Of a DNA stretch of 64,000 nt, positions 23,732-34,875 are shown piece by piece. The position numbers were made by a program, and so were the translations under genes. Source of the stretch: Massospora cicadina (taxonomy: Eukaryota > Entomophthoromycota > Entomophthoromycetes > Entomophthorales > Entomophthoraceae); assembly GCA_022478985.1 (NCBI GenBank), contig JAKSZP010015894.1, positions 113,522 to 177,521 on the forward strand, in the 5' to 3' direction. Each line of letters begins with the position of its first letter. Position 1 is the first letter of the stretch. Below the pieces are notes generated by a model, which searched no databases, was not told the origin of the DNA, and worked only from the letters and a program-made list of their open reading frames with translations.

Positions 23732-24914
23732 ATGGGGGAAACCTTCACTCTAGGGATGCTGAATATTGCCGGACTCAAGGCCTCCCCGTCCCGGGCTAGG
23801 AAACTGAGTTTTTTACAAAATAATTTACCCATGGATATCCTGGCCATCCAGGAAACCCACTGTCCACGAGGTTCTAAGGATGCTTGGAAAACAATGCTCC
23901 TGCCATCCCTATCCTTTTGGTCAAAGCACTGTGGGGTGCTAATTTGGAAAAACATTTTTCAAATTTATATCTTCAGAAACATTCCTAAATGACTGAGTGC
24001 TTGTTGTCACCTTCTCATGGGCCAATGTTGCACACATAATCGTCAACATTTATGCCCCAAACGGTGCACAAGAGCATCAGGAATTTTTCTTGTTGGTCAA
24101 ATCCCTCCCACTACACCCCGATTCTTTCCTAATTAGTGACATGAACTGTTGGCTAACCTCACCAACGGACCAGTGGCTGCCCTCACCCCACGCCCCACAG
24201 GGTCACGTAGAACTACGCGTTCTAAAAGCCACCCTTGGGTTAATGGATGTGCTGCCGCGACATGCCCCACTGCTCGAAAACATGACGCGTCCCCACATCC
24301 ACAATGGCCAATTAAGGTCCATGACCCGCATTGACCTTATTCTAGCGCCGGCAAAATTCCAACCCCACATCTCCCACTTCAAAACAACAAAAATGGAATT
24401 CTCCGACCACCGACTGGTCTCGATAACATACCACTTACCCATCACAGTTGCAAAGGCTCCACATTGGTGCAAAATCCGCCCCCCAGAGCTTGCATCGCCA
24501 GGATTTTCCACGTAGGTGGAAGAGGCAACTTTGGCAAAATTGTTTGTTGCACCATTTTGCACGGACCCCATTTCCACATGGGCAACTTTCAAAAAAGACA
24601 CCATCCGCCACTATCGCCATCTCTCATCCAGACGCTCACAAGCCACATTGGCAGTTATATCACGCGTGCTGGCAGAATTGGCCCACTTGGAGTCCAACAT
24701 TCCAGCCTCAGGATATAGCCCTGCATGGGGCCAGAAGTGGGCGGAGGCAGCAGCCCACCTCAACGCACTTGAAAGGCAACACAAACATTGGGTTTGTGTC
24801 CAATACAGGGCCATACGCATCACTAAAGGTGACAAATGCACCGCATACTTCTTTAAAAAAAAATTTTGCACCACGCCAGAGTGTGGCCTGCACACAGGTG
24901 CAAAGATCGGATAA
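23732..24914 (+). pseudogene. LINE-B ORF2, endonuclease domain
   Basis: The AP-endonuclease-like domain starts LGMLNIAGLKASPSRARKL and has LAIQETHC (catalytic Glu), NIYAPNGAQ, SDMNCW (usual GDFN) and SDHRLVSITYH (catalytic SDH). It nicks target DNA for target-primed reverse transcription. A frameshift near 23992, an in-frame TAG at 24513-24515 and another shift near 24900 break the ORF. Confidence 0.9.
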
Positions 24915-27435
24915 TTCTATCGTGGACACACCGGCCAAAGTGGCAATTGAAATGCAAAGATATTACTCCGAGTTATACTGAGCTGAACCAATTCAGCCAG
25001 CCGAAATGGCAGAATTTCTCGACAGAGCTCATATCTGCACCATTTTCCAATACCCAGAAATAATGAATTTAATTACTCCAAACAAATTATGGACTACTAT
25101 TCGCAGTGCGCCAAACCAAAAATGCCCAGGCCTAGATGGCATTCCATATGAGTTCTACAAAAAATATTTTAAATACATATCCCCATTGCTGCTAGCCTCA
25201 CTCAACCAAAGCCTGTTGGAAATGCGCCTCCTACCAGGAGGACATGAGGCTTTTACAGTCACACTCTTCAAGAAAGGGGATAGGCTAGACTTAGCCAACT
25301 GGTGCCCCATTTCTCTAACAAACACAGACAACAAAATTTTAATAAAAATCATGGCTAACCGTTTAGGGACTGTAGCATCTGCCACCATCTCTCCAGAACA
25401 ATTCAGTTTCATCCCCAGAAGGTCGATTTGGGATAACGTGCACTCTGTGGCTAATGTGTGTCAGTCCACAGCCTCTGGGGCACTTGTATTCTTGGACCAA
25501 CAAAAGGCCTATGATAGAGTAAACTGGGAATACCTTAGGGCCTGCCTCCAACAATTCCGCCTACCTCCCTGCTTCATTAACTGGGTGATGCTGCTCACGG
25601 AATCTGCAACAATGGCTGTGCGCGGCCCAGGTTTCCTAACGGAAGTAGTCCATCCTCAAAGGGGCCTGCGACAAGGGGACCCCCTGAGCCCACTCTTATA
25701 CAACTTCAGCCTTGACCCACTACTGCGAAATGTGAATGTCCAACTCACTGGGGTCCATGTGCCAGGCCAAACCCCAGTCAAGATGATGGCATTTGCAGAT
25801 GATTGCGTGGTGGGGGTGTCTAATAATAAAGATGCACGCGCAATTGAAGCCCTCATCCAGGAATATTCCCAGGTAAGCAACGCGGCAGTGAACGCCTCCA
25901 AAACTGAAATCATCCTCCTTGGTCGGTTTCAAAACTGCTGGGCCCCAACAAGTAGTTCCCAACCCAGCCCAGCTGCTCGCCCAAGTCCACGCCTTACTAA
26001 CTCAAAACACACCGCTCCACTGGTGCTCCCCTTTGTGCCGCGACCTACCATAGGACCGGTACGCCATCTGGGCGTGTGGTTGGAGGCAGGAGGATACGCA
26101 TCAGCAGTAATGGAGGGCCATATACTGGACAACGTGACGAAGCAAATCGCCTCCCTCAGAGCCCACCCTACTACCCTCACTGGCAGGGTTGTTCTTGCCA
26201 ACTCTATGCTCCTATCCAAAGTCTGGTTTGGAGCCCACGCCATCCCCTTCTCCCCAAGCTTCTTCAAATCCCTGTATGCTTTGCTACAAGGTTGGCTTTG
26301 GTCAGGCCGCCCTCCACCAGTATGGCTAGAGGTCATGTTTGGCCCTCATCATCATGGTGGCATGGGCCTACTTGACTTCAAAGCCCATGCCGCCAAGATC
26401 CTAGGCACCTGGATTGCGGCTGTCACTGCTCCTACACTCCCATCCCAACACTGGTCCCGCGTGGCCTGCTCCAACTTCTCCAGCCTTGGGCCTCAACAAT
26501 CCATCAAACCCCCACTCCCTGATGAAATACCTCGCATCACACACATCAGCCACAGGTCCTCACGGGACCAAAACCCACTACAAACGAATCCTACTCTCCA
26601 TGCGAAGTGCATAATGGAGAATTCGTATTAGTGGACATACAACCCAAAGAGGCCGCCCCTCTCCTCAGTTCACACAAGAGGTACAGGGGCTACCCATCCA
26701 TGATGGCGTGATCCCCATTCGACCCCAAGTCCTATCCAGGGTGGACTACCTGGACATGATGGACATCCCTTATTCCACTGAGACCCAAAAGACTATCTGG
26801 AAATATGCACACCATCCTCTGTTGCAGCCTCAAGTCCGCTCCCATGTGTGGCGCTGCCTGAGGCAGGTGTATCGTACAGCTGAGCGCTCTAATGCTTTAC
26901 ACTCATCCTGTGTCGTGTGTGGCCAGTATGGAACGCTGTTTCACCGCCTGGAGAAGTGCCCCACCTCTAAAGTAATATGGCGCGAAGTCCAACGTCTGCT
27001 AGGCCAGGATCAAACACATCCCTTCAGTCTGTCAAGAGATATGTTTGCTTCATCAATGGCCTCCCCCTCCCACCCTCCCTTCGTGCTCTGGTGGTTGCAA
27101 TCGCCATGTGGACTATCCACATGATTGTCTTGGATGCCATCGCCGGATCCATCCCCACCCTCCCTGAAGCTGTCCACAGATTCCAGTCTCATTTGGTGGA
27201 TCACTTTCAAGCGTGGATGTTTGGATATCTCCCACCACGTCGCCGGCAGCTGGTCTCCTCCTGGTTCCCAGTCTGGTTCATCAAATCAGACCCCTTCCTC
27301 CACACGTGCTCAATAGTGGCTACGCCCCCTACACACGTTCCCTCCCCTTCCCATAAGTGGCGTTCCCGCTGGCAACAAGAGATAGCATCGCTTCTCTGGG
27401 GTGCCTCACCTGGTACTGAGTTTTGTCTCATCTGA
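24915..27435 (+). pseudogene. LINE-B ORF2, reverse transcriptase and C-terminal zinc region
   Basis: The frame 25006-26631 has CPGLDGIPYEFYK, LVFLDQQKAYDRVNW, RQGDPLSPLLYN and the active site MMAFADDCVVGV, all intact. A frameshift near 26485, an in-frame TAG at about 26612 and another shift near 26960 then occur. The C-terminal C-x2-C...H-x4-C cluster (CVVCGQYGTLFHRLEKC) lies near 26910-26960. The last frame (26977-27435) ends shortly before the 3' UTR. The RT core itself is undamaged. Confidence 0.92.
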
Positions 27436-27493
27436 GTCATATTCGGAAGTGTCCATCCCATGGTTGGCCTTCCCCACAATAAATTTAAATTTA

Positions 27494-27510
27494 AACAAAG
27501 CCCTCAAGCC
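27494..27510. repeat. Right TSD of LINE-B (17 bp)
   Basis: Exact copy of 22202-22218. Followed by the rest of the LTR-3 LTR (27511-27656). Confidence 0.97.
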
Positions 27511-27931
27511 CATGTCATCATAGTTAAATATAATTAAGTGAAATTGCTAGGCTGCAATTCCCAAGTTCTGATATACTTAGGATACACCTGAACCATAATC
27601 GCTGATATCCGATATGATCAAATATCTGATGATTAGGTCCAGTCAATTACTCAACATTTCCCCCATCTTAACTGGATATAAGCGGTGGGTACCCTTCTTC
27701 CTGGGTCACAACATCTAACTTTTTGCGTTCCTCAAAGTTCAAATGTTATTTCAATAGCCTTTCCTAACCTGACAGGGCCAGCGTGCCTGGTGCCAAGCTT
27801 TCTTGGGTTTGGAACATCTCCAGGGTAGACTTCTCTGGTTCAATCATGCTCTCCTCCCCCTACCAAAGAAGGGGTACCTAGTTCTAATGCCAGCAAGGCA
27901 TCAATTCTATGAAATAAACTTTATGGCTTGC

Positions 27932-28012
27932 AATTATTATTATTATTTCTTTTTTACTTTTTATTTTTTATTTTTTATTTTTTTTATTATTTTTTTTCTT
28001 TTTATATTATTA
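27932..28012. repeat. T-rich low-complexity tract
   Basis: About 80 bp of TTATTATTATT followed by TTTTTATTTTT units within the LTR-3 interior. It looks like replication slippage in a sequence that was already A-rich on the coding strand. No function seen. Confidence 0.9.
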
Positions 28013-28790
28013 TCCTTTATGATACAGACAAAGGAGCTTAGCGTGTACTCGGAAAACAACCCAGCTGCCTTGATCCTTAATGGTATATACATCTTCAGAT
28101 GATTTCTCCGATATAATAAATGGACCCTTCCAAAGCAAGGCTAGCTTGTGCGCGCGGCCTGCGCTATGAGTGTCACAATATACTACTAAATCTCCTTCCT
28201 TGAACTTAGTCATTCCACCATGACTGATAGCCTTGTGTGCTTGTGTAATAATCTTCATTTGGTTGGAAGGTTTTGGGAAGATTCAACGTTGTCCATTGGG
28301 CTTAAGCTTGTATAGAACTCCATTTTGTTATTCAGTGTCAATTAATGCTTTCTCAATCACTTTTTGAACTTTGGGTGGTTCATCTCCATACTTTTGGTTA
28401 ATCATTTTTTCATGCAGCACAATGGCCAAACTGCTCAGGACAGCTACAATAGGAAGTCGCAATAGTCCATCTGCATTTTGATGGGCCGCTCCAGCTCTAT
28501 GAATAATTTCATAATTGTACACTTGTAATTTCAGAGCCCAGCAGGCTAACCGTCCTTCAGGTTCCTTGAGATTGTGGAGCCATTGTAATGAGATGTGATT
28601 TGTTTCTACTTGAAACTTGAAGCTATGAACGTAGACCCAAAATTGTTTACAAGCATAGATGACAGCCAGACATTCTCTTTCAGTCACTGTATAATTACGC
28701 TCATGCTTATTCAGCGTCCTGCTGCAATAAGTGACCAGATGCTCCTCATCATCATTGCGGTCACCATCTGCGGTCCCAGCCATGAGTGCC
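28010..28790 (-). pseudogene. LTR-3 fused RNase H and integrase remnants
   Basis: The frame 28837-28328 holds RNase H: EEHLVTYCSRTLNKHERNY, TERECLAVIYACKQFW, VETNHISLQWL and HQNADGLLRLP. Its first codons come from the LTR. The next frame (28258-28010) starts with the integrase zinc region (QAHKAISHGG) and passes directly into the C-terminal domain (TKFKEGDLVVY, KLALLWKGPFIISEK). The catalytic core between is missing. Gag, protease and RT are also missing. The remaining pieces arose from at least two internal deletions. Confidence 0.88.
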
Positions 28791-28794
28791 ACTT

Positions 28795-29625
28795 GTTGAT
28801 TATTGGGTTCTGCTTCAGAGGGCTGGTTCTTCTTCAAAGTGAAATGATGTTATGTGCATCTATTGTATGATGACAACAGACAGGATGGTGATTAAAATTT
28901 AAAATATAGCTTCTTGGTAGTACTCAAATCATATACCCTGTTGTTTACTTGGATGATGGCACGCCACCCTGATCCTACTGATACCAAGTAAATATTTACT
29001 AATACAAAATAAAGTACTAAATGCAAAAAGGTTATAAATTAAATCAAAAAAAGTCCAGTAGTTGAATAATATCTATTAGTGTCAACTTAAGGGGTTATTT
29101 TTTGGGTTTGATGTTCACCACATCTTACCCATGATGTCTCATTTTCAGTGGCACTTGGCCACATAAAAAGTTTGTAAGAACGTCTACAAATACTTTGACT
29201 CAGGGCATCATGCTCAGACTCAGGGTCAGAGTAAATACCGTCATCATTCTTGAGATGGCATTTCATATGCATCTTCAAAATAGCTGAACTGATTCACTTT
29301 CACATGCAATTGGCAGCACATACCAAGGCGATTCATATCAATAATTAGTAATTAATTTGATCAAAAACTTGACTGACATTAAAAACTAATTTTGACATAA
29401 ACCAACAAAACCCACGTGCCCAAGTCATTAAATCAAAACTTAAATTTAAGTTCAACCTAACCAACAAAGCCCTCAAGCCCATGTCATCATAGTCAAATAT
29501 AATTAGGTGAAATTGCTAGGCCACAATTCCCAAGTTCAGATATACTTAGGATACACCTGAACCATAATTGCTGATATCTGATATGATCAAATATCTGACG
29601 ATTAGGTCCAGTCAATTACTCAATA
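28795..29625 (-). repeat. LTR-3, 5' LTR (831 bp)
   Basis: Uninterrupted partner of the split LTR at 21532-27656. On the minus strand it ends AATCAACA and is followed by GTGGCACTCATGGCTGG, a possible primer-binding site. It preserves the empty LINE-B target site. Confidence 0.93.
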
Positions 29626-29630
29626 GGATC
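29626..29630. repeat. Right TSD of LTR-3 (GGATC)
   Basis: Second copy of the duplication at 21527-21531. To its right the LTR-2 protease begins. Confidence 0.92.
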
Positions 29631-30000
29631 CGCTGTCTCAGAATGGTGAGGGTCTCCTCCATCATATTAACAGCCCTGAAATGGCGCAGGAAAGTGGTTC
29701 CAATTAATATGCCATAGTTTTCATTTGGTAGCAAAATTGCTGGTGCTACAATGACAATGGACCCAAAGTGCAGAGGTAGCGCACTGTAAGTCCTCTCAGA
29801 GATGGTGCTTTCTGCTCCAGCAGTCCCATACACCATTTGATGGTCCACATCAGGTTTTAATGTCAACTTCACCATCAACTTAGTGAAAATGATGTTGACT
29901 GGAGCACCAGTATCTATTATAGTGCAAACTCTATTTCTTGCTACAAAAATATCACAGTATGTACGTTCAGAATAAGAAAAATATTGACTGTTTAATACAT
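29631..30000 (-). pseudogene. LTR-2 aspartic protease
   Basis: The minus strand reads CTIIDTGAPVNIIFTKLM near 29885-29940 (active site DTGA), then GILIGTTFLRHF in the frame 29878-29612, the usual flap-domain ILG block. The frame stays open to the LTR-3 insertion point and the downstream residues continue at 21526. Protease of the same family is found in LTR-4 at 46250. Confidence 0.88.
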
Positions 30001-30009
30001 GGACATTTA

Positions 30010-31878
30010 TGGGATCTCACTTTTCAAGAATACTCATTATCCCCTCACCAACTTTGGGGTATTCTTTAACAATGGCGTCTACTAGAAGGGCACCGTTTAC
30101 TCCTTTCAAAGCTGGCACATCCATGGCAGAATCCATCTTGTCTGAGGATGCTTGATCAAGCATTTGGCATGCATATGGCTTTGGTTGCTCCAAAGATCCT
30201 TCATCTGCCACAGCCTTGGCTTGAGCTCACATTACTATGTTCACTCCTCCAACTGGCTGCTGGTATAAAATTCTGTCATCGTACTGAGGGACTTCTGCAG
30301 GATATACTACTATTGATTCAGGGATGTTTTGGGTTGGAATTACGGAGGTAGAGGGTCCTGTCTCTACTCCACTCCATATTCCTGGTAGTATTGACCTTGG
30401 TGTACGTAGTGCACATGACAGTTAGGGCAGAATTTTGCCAAGTGGCCAGGGTGACTGCATTCAAAGCAGCTAACCCCATAAGAGCCACATCCTTGATTTT
30501 CATAAGAGGGTCCAGGTCAGAAAGTTTGGGGACGTTCTGCATAACCAGGGCCAGGTTGGTAAGATGATTGCTGGCATTTGGCATAACTAGGTCCTGGTCA
30601 GTAGTTAGGTTGCTGACAATTTTGTATATGGCCCCAGGGCAGTAGTCAAACTGTTAAGAATAATTCAGCCAAGGATGAGGCACAGAATTATAGTAAGGTC
30701 AAGGGTTGCTAGATGGAACGTGGGCCAGATGTTTGTATGCTCTTGAATAAGAGGGTACAGTGGAGGTGGTAGTTTTCCATTCCATATTTGGCAGCAGAAA
30801 ATTAGGGGATATGTGGTGCAAGAACTGTACAATTTTGAGCAGGGGAACGTCATCATCCAGAATTGGTGAAATGACATTGTGAAGCTCTCAGTATGGCTTT
30901 ACTGCAAAGGTCATTGTGATGCACATGTCAGCTTCCACTAAGTATCCTGCCTAAATTAGCACATGAGCTTCCATTGTAAATCAATCAGCAAACTTCATGA
31001 GAGTCTCATTACAGCAGAACCCAATCTCCAAGAATTCTGCCTTTCACTGTGACATCTTTGAGGTACCCCTGAACAGTCAAAGCATGGTATCTTTTACATC
31101 CTGGTAGGTAACAGAGCTGCTAAGGAGATAGCAGGTGACTTGATTGGCACTCCCAACATCCAAGGCAGATATCAACAGTTTTGCTTTCCATTGATCAGAT
31201 GCGCCTTCCACTGCAAATTCAAACCATTTGAAGAATCCATGGATATTTCCATTTCAATCAAATGGAGGCAATTTCTCAATATTAACCTCCTCATCTTGTT
31301 CATGCCTTTTTGGGGAATACTGAGGAATGGTTTGAGATCCAAAAGCAGTTTCTTGATAGAAGCTGGTCCAGCATAAGTTGGGATGTCCACTGCTTTGGAG
31401 GTAATGTGGCCTTCTGTCATGGGTAGCACAGCCATCACTTGGGGGATTTGGCACTCTGACTCATATTCATATCCAGAGCTACCATCTTGGGTGTAGTAGC
31501 TCTGACCAGCATCATATTCCTCCTCATATTGTGCCCCCCTTGCCATCCTTCCTCTCCCCAATGAGAGGGCTGGGAGATACTGGTCAATTTCTGCTCCACA
31601 TATTGTAGTCATTTGGTAGTGTCATCCAAACAATTGGCAAGTTCCTTGTTTTGTTGTCTCAGAATTTGCATTTGACTAAATGTGCTATTGAGCTGGTGCA
31701 TAACAGCATCTCGTTCTTGAAGAAGTTCATCCTGTTTCTTGAGCACTGCATCTAAGGTGAGTTTGAGTTCCTCATAATCAGCTAGCACAGTGCTTTGTGA
31801 AGATTCCCCAGCAATGCAGGCCTGATGAGACATCGCCAGTAACTGGAGATTTTGAGTTTCTAGTGGCTGATCAATGGG
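30010..31878 (-). pseudogene. LTR-2 gag
   Basis: The frame 32046-31609 includes the gag start, a predicted coiled-coil-like stretch (LKLTLDAVLKKQDELLQERD) similar to LTR-10 gag. Capsid-like pieces follow down to 30660. A CCHC nucleocapsid knuckle, CFECSHPGHLAKFC, lies near 30420-30470. Gag packages the RNA in the particle. The ORF's formal ATG at 32046 is inside the LTR and is not the real start. There are many stops. Confidence 0.82.
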
Positions 31879-31879
31879 C

Positions 31880-31897
31880 CCCCTGTAGTGAGCACCA
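31880..31897 (-). other. Primer-binding site of LTR-2
   Basis: TGGTGCTCACTACAGGGG on the minus strand, one base after the LTR end ATAACA. The same 17-18 nt follow the 5' LTRs of LTR-4, LTR-6 and LTR-10. The tRNA that would prime here was not identified. Confidence 0.8.
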
Positions 31898-31898
31898 C

Positions 31899-32453
31899 TG
31901 TTATAATTTTGGGCGGTATTGTTGGGATCCACCATAAGGGTCACACAGGTCAAACCCACTGAACAACAGACAGATGATGTGTGGATCGTCAGTCCTTCAA
32001 ACACACTTGAAAATATTCTAAAAAATAGGAGCAATTGCCCCAACAACCTTTTATTTCCTTTAATAAATACAGCAACCTTTCACTGTCCCGCTCTCTCTAC
32101 TATTAACAACCTAACCTTCTCAATTGCCCCTCCCACTTATATACAACAACTTCAGACAATACCACTCTCATAGCTTGGACCATTCTATTCTGCCAATTCT
32201 CCTTGGTTTTGGCTTGTTATTCTTCAGCTCTCTATCACCCAAATTTGAGGCGATCTAATTTGTATTTGTCAAATGTCGACATCGCCTTATTGCCTTATCA
32301 CCTTATTTGGAGGTGATCCAATAATAACCCATTATATCCCAATATCGCCTCGTCTCGAGGCACTCAAATAATCGTAACTGGTATCATGTTCGGCGGATTC
32401 TTCCCAAACTGCCCTAGCTGTCCCAAGATTATCAAGTCATTGGAATCGCAACA
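31899..32453 (-). repeat. LTR-2, 5' LTR (555 bp)
   Basis: Direct repeat of 17806-18364. On the minus strand it starts TGTTGCGATTC and ends ATTATAACA. It contains an AATAAA-like signal on the minus-strand side of the middle (TTTATTAAAGG region), a candidate poly(A) signal. Confidence 0.93.
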
Positions 32454-32458
32454 ATTTG
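32454..32458. repeat. Right TSD of LTR-2 (ATTTG)
   Basis: Second copy of 17801-17805. Confidence 0.92.
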
Positions 32459-32758
32459 ATAATTCAATTTCAATATTTTTAGTTTTAATGATTGCATCAT
32501 ATCTAGTTCTAACTACAGACTCATTAATTTCCTTGCATCAGTGTTTTCTTTTGAAAGATTATAATGTGATATAAGGGATATACAAATATTTTTTATATAA
32601 TAAAAGAGTGTGAATTAATATGCTTGCACTATTTCAGCAGGAATAATAAAATAAAAATATCACTACAAATTGTGTTGAGATTTAAATATAAAATGTTGAA
32701 GTTGAAGTATAAAATGTTGAAATTAAATTGCAAAATGTTGAAATCGAAGTAAAAAAGG

Positions 32759-33780
32759 TATACAATAATAAATCTTTATCATCTAGCATGTTGGGCCTTC
32801 TAGCTCACATAAAGATATCCTGTATCATGATGCTATAATTTTTATAATAAGTGGCTACCACTAAAGGCTTAGATTGATTGTTAAAAGCTGTATTAATTTG
32901 ATAGAGTCAGAGGTTCTAAGGAGAGTTTGAAAAATAAATAACGATTTAAAACTAATATAACCAATATTAATTATGTATAAACTTTAACTCAAAGTGCTAA
33001 AGTGATAGGTTCGAACTTTATGAGCCTAATAATGAGCATTATTTAACAAGCACTCATAAAGCTAAAAACAACCTTCACTACAAGATAGTCTTTTCATCAA
33101 AATCCATTTGATGGAAATTATTAAGGCTGTTTTGGGTTATAATAAGTAACAGCTTTTAAATTAAACAAAAATCTTCCGTTCACAAGCATTGCTGTAATTT
33201 TCAGTGAAATGAGTGGTTGCAACTGTTTAGTGTAAGTTCCGCTGAATTGCAAAAGCAAAAGGTAGAGCATTTGGGTGACGTCCACATCAAGCGCCGTGAG
33301 CTATAAAAAACCAACGGTTCTTCAATAATGTCGGTAAAATTTTTATGCTAGTCAATCCCATAGCTACATTTTAACTTTGTTTAAGAATTGTATAAATGTT
33401 TTAATACTCTACATACTCTTAATCCATAAAATTCCGATGGAAACGTGTAGCCAAACAACATAGGCTGATACTGAATCGCAATTACCTGAGTTTTTAAATA
33501 GAATTAAAGTTAACTACACTCTGCACCAAAAAAGAGTAGGTGAGTTAACAAGAGAGTATATTTTACTAGAATTTCTAAGCTAGCGATTCGTTCCAATCTT
33601 TAGAGAACTTGCAGTTAACAATAAAAAGATATTAGATGATTATTTTTACAAACATAAAGTCGAGAGGCTGACTTACAGTAGCTTAATCAAATTTGCAAAG
33701 TAATGAACTTGATCGTAAAAATATAAGTGCTCTTTTCATTTAAGTAGGCAAGAATTAGACAAGTTAAGTAATGCGTATAG
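32759..33780. other. AT-rich intergenic DNA, no gene seen
   Basis: Unique-looking sequence between the fold-back-like arm and the 3' end of the mannosyltransferase gene. No convincing ORF, RNA gene or repeat was recognised. It should contain the 3' UTR of the gene on the minus strand. Confidence 0.5.
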
Positions 33781-34875
33781 CTACTTGTGGCCAACGAGTC
33801 TAAACCATTTCGAGGTGCAAGAGTAGCCGTCGTAGTCAAAGTTGTCCTTGGGGTCGCAGTGGCATTTAAGTTAAGTTGCTTCTCGATGGGGCAGTGCGAG
33901 TACGGGGGTGGGTGTACCCAATCTCGTTGAAGAAGTGAATCTTTTTACGGGGGAGGGTGAGGGCGGCGTAGATGGAGTGCACGGGGGCGTCACCCCACCG
34001 CTCGTAAAAGAAACCCCCGCGCGGTCGAGGTAGTCAAAGTAGTCAAGGTATTGCGGGTCGCGCCACAGAGCGAAAGACGCGATTTCAAAGTTTGACCAAA
34101 AGTGGCACAAGTTGTAGGTCTTGCCCCCGTCGCCCGATACAAAGTCAACCGCGTTGTCCTTGGGTAAGGCGTCGCGGAGCTTGCGGCTGTCTAGCCATTG
34201 GTTCACCGTGTCCCACAACGTGGGGATGGTCGCGCGATACTCATACAGGGATATGATGAACCCGTACTGCTTGTCGTTTGCGTGCATGTAAAAGAATGGG
34301 TCCTCGTCAATGTCACATGAGAAGGAAACCCCGGGCTCGACGCGCCAGTAATAATCATACTTCAGGGTGAGGTTGTGGCGGAAGAAGAAACCGGACTCGA
34401 AGCGGCACATGTGGCGGTACGACTCAGAGCCCCCGTAAATGACCTTGTCTTTCTGCATCTGCTCGCGAGCTTGCCTAGCCTTATGCTGATCGATATGGGG
34501 TGGGTAGGACCAATACTCCTTGGGGATGATGCCAAACTCCACCTTGGCCGAGGTGAGGGCCTGAACTTGCTCCATGAAGTCCGTTGTAAAAGGGACATCG
34601 TTGAGGAAGACGTATGGGTAATTGTAACGGCGATTGAAGCGGTCTTCGAGCTGGCGCATCGACTTGCGCCATCCCATGAGCTCCCTATTGCGGATCAAAA
34701 TCACAAAGCAAGCCTTGACCTGATTTCCTATCACCTCACGTTCCATAGGATGAGTGCCCATCAATGTGGTTGAAGGAATAGAATTAGCATTGTGATGGGT
34801 GAACAGGTACAGCAGCGGTAAGAAGGCCCCCAGGAAGATTACTGTGAATAGGCCAGCCCTGGAGATACGGAACAT
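33781..34875 (-). CDS. Alpha-1,2-mannosyltransferase, Kre2/Mnt1 family (GT15)
   Basis: Type II Golgi enzyme that would transfer mannose from GDP-mannose to O- or N-glycans of cell-wall proteins. The N-terminus [32 protein letters not shown] region (residues 1-28) is a short cytoplasmic tail plus membrane anchor. Diagnostic GT15 blocks are [41 protein letters not shown] (known metal/nucleotide-binding region) and [15 protein letters not shown] (catalytic-site region). The continuous frame ends at 33871. The conserved C-terminus ([29 protein letters not shown]) lies in other frames and ends at a TAG at 33781-33783. Three apparent 1-nt deletions cause this (34014-34018, 33904-33908, about 33863-33868). 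Either sequencing errors or a recent pseudogene. Confidence 0.92.

Larger units (their letters stand above)
22219..27493 (+). mobile_element. LINE-B: full-length-like two-ORF LINE
   Basis: Bounded by the 17-bp TSD AACAAAGCCCTCAAGCC. It has a 5' UTR of about 95 bp, ORF1 with a CCHC knuckle, ORF2 with an AP-type endonuclease and RT, a short 3' UTR, and a tail of AAATTT units after CCCCACAATA. The length of 5275 bp fits a complete element with little or no 5' truncation. ORF1 is intact; ORF2 carries at least four frame breaks. Confidence 0.95.
21532..27656 (-). repeat. LTR-3, 3' LTR (about 833 bp) split by LINE-B
   Basis: Aligns with 28795-29625 over its whole length when the LINE-B insertion (22219-27510) is removed. 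Substitutions are scattered over the alignment at several per cent by eye. Confidence 0.93.
21532..29625 (-). mobile_element. LTR-3: internally deleted gypsy-type element nested in LTR-2
   Basis: Two LTRs of about 833 bp (21532-22218 plus 27511-27656, split by LINE-B) and 831 bp (28795-29625), both TGTTGATT...ACTCAACA/ATA on the plus strand, flank an internal region of only 1138 bp. The TSD is GGATC. The polypurine tract AAGATGGGGGAAA abuts the left (3') LTR on the minus strand. Without LINE-B the element is about 2.8 kb. It keeps only RNase H and the ends of integrase, so it is non-autonomous. Confidence 0.93.
17806..32453 (-). mobile_element. LTR-2: gypsy-type retrotransposon, minus strand, hosting LTR-3
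   Basis: LTRs of 559 and 555 bp, 5-bp TSD ATTTG, primer-binding motif next to the right (5') LTR and polypurine tract next to the left (3') LTR define the element. Minus-strand gene order is gag, protease, RT, RNase H, integrase. Within the protease-RT linker sits LTR-3 (21532-29625). Without that insert LTR-2 is about 6.5 kb. Genes contain many stops, and two active sites are altered. Confidence 0.95.
17452..32758. mobile_element. Fold-back-like element of AT-rich repeats, split by LTR-2
   Basis: The left arm (17452-17805) starts CCTTTTTAATTC and contains a run of about 20-22-bp units around TTTCAACATTTTGCA. The right arm (32459-32758) ends with the reverse complement, TGCAAAATGTTGAAAT...AAAAAAGG. 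The two arms are therefore inverted relative to each other. With LTR-2 removed the element would be about 650 bp, a plausible MITE or fold-back element. No target duplication was recognised, so the class is uncertain. Confidence 0.5.

Noticed and set aside
28010..28837. Minus-strand ORF starting at 28837 as a genuine gene start
   Set aside because: The first residues are encoded by the LTR-3 LTR; the ORF is an accidental fusion of LTR sequence with RNase H.
31609..32046. 145-codon minus-strand ORF with ATG in the LTR-2 5' LTR
   Set aside because: The gag start must lie after the primer-binding site at 31880-31897; the LTR-encoded N-terminus is not part of gag.
33871..34875. 334-residue ORF as the complete mannosyltransferase
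   Set aside because: The last 50 residues (Pro/Ser/Thr-rich) are an out-of-frame tail; conserved GT15 C-terminal motifs follow in other frames down to 33781.
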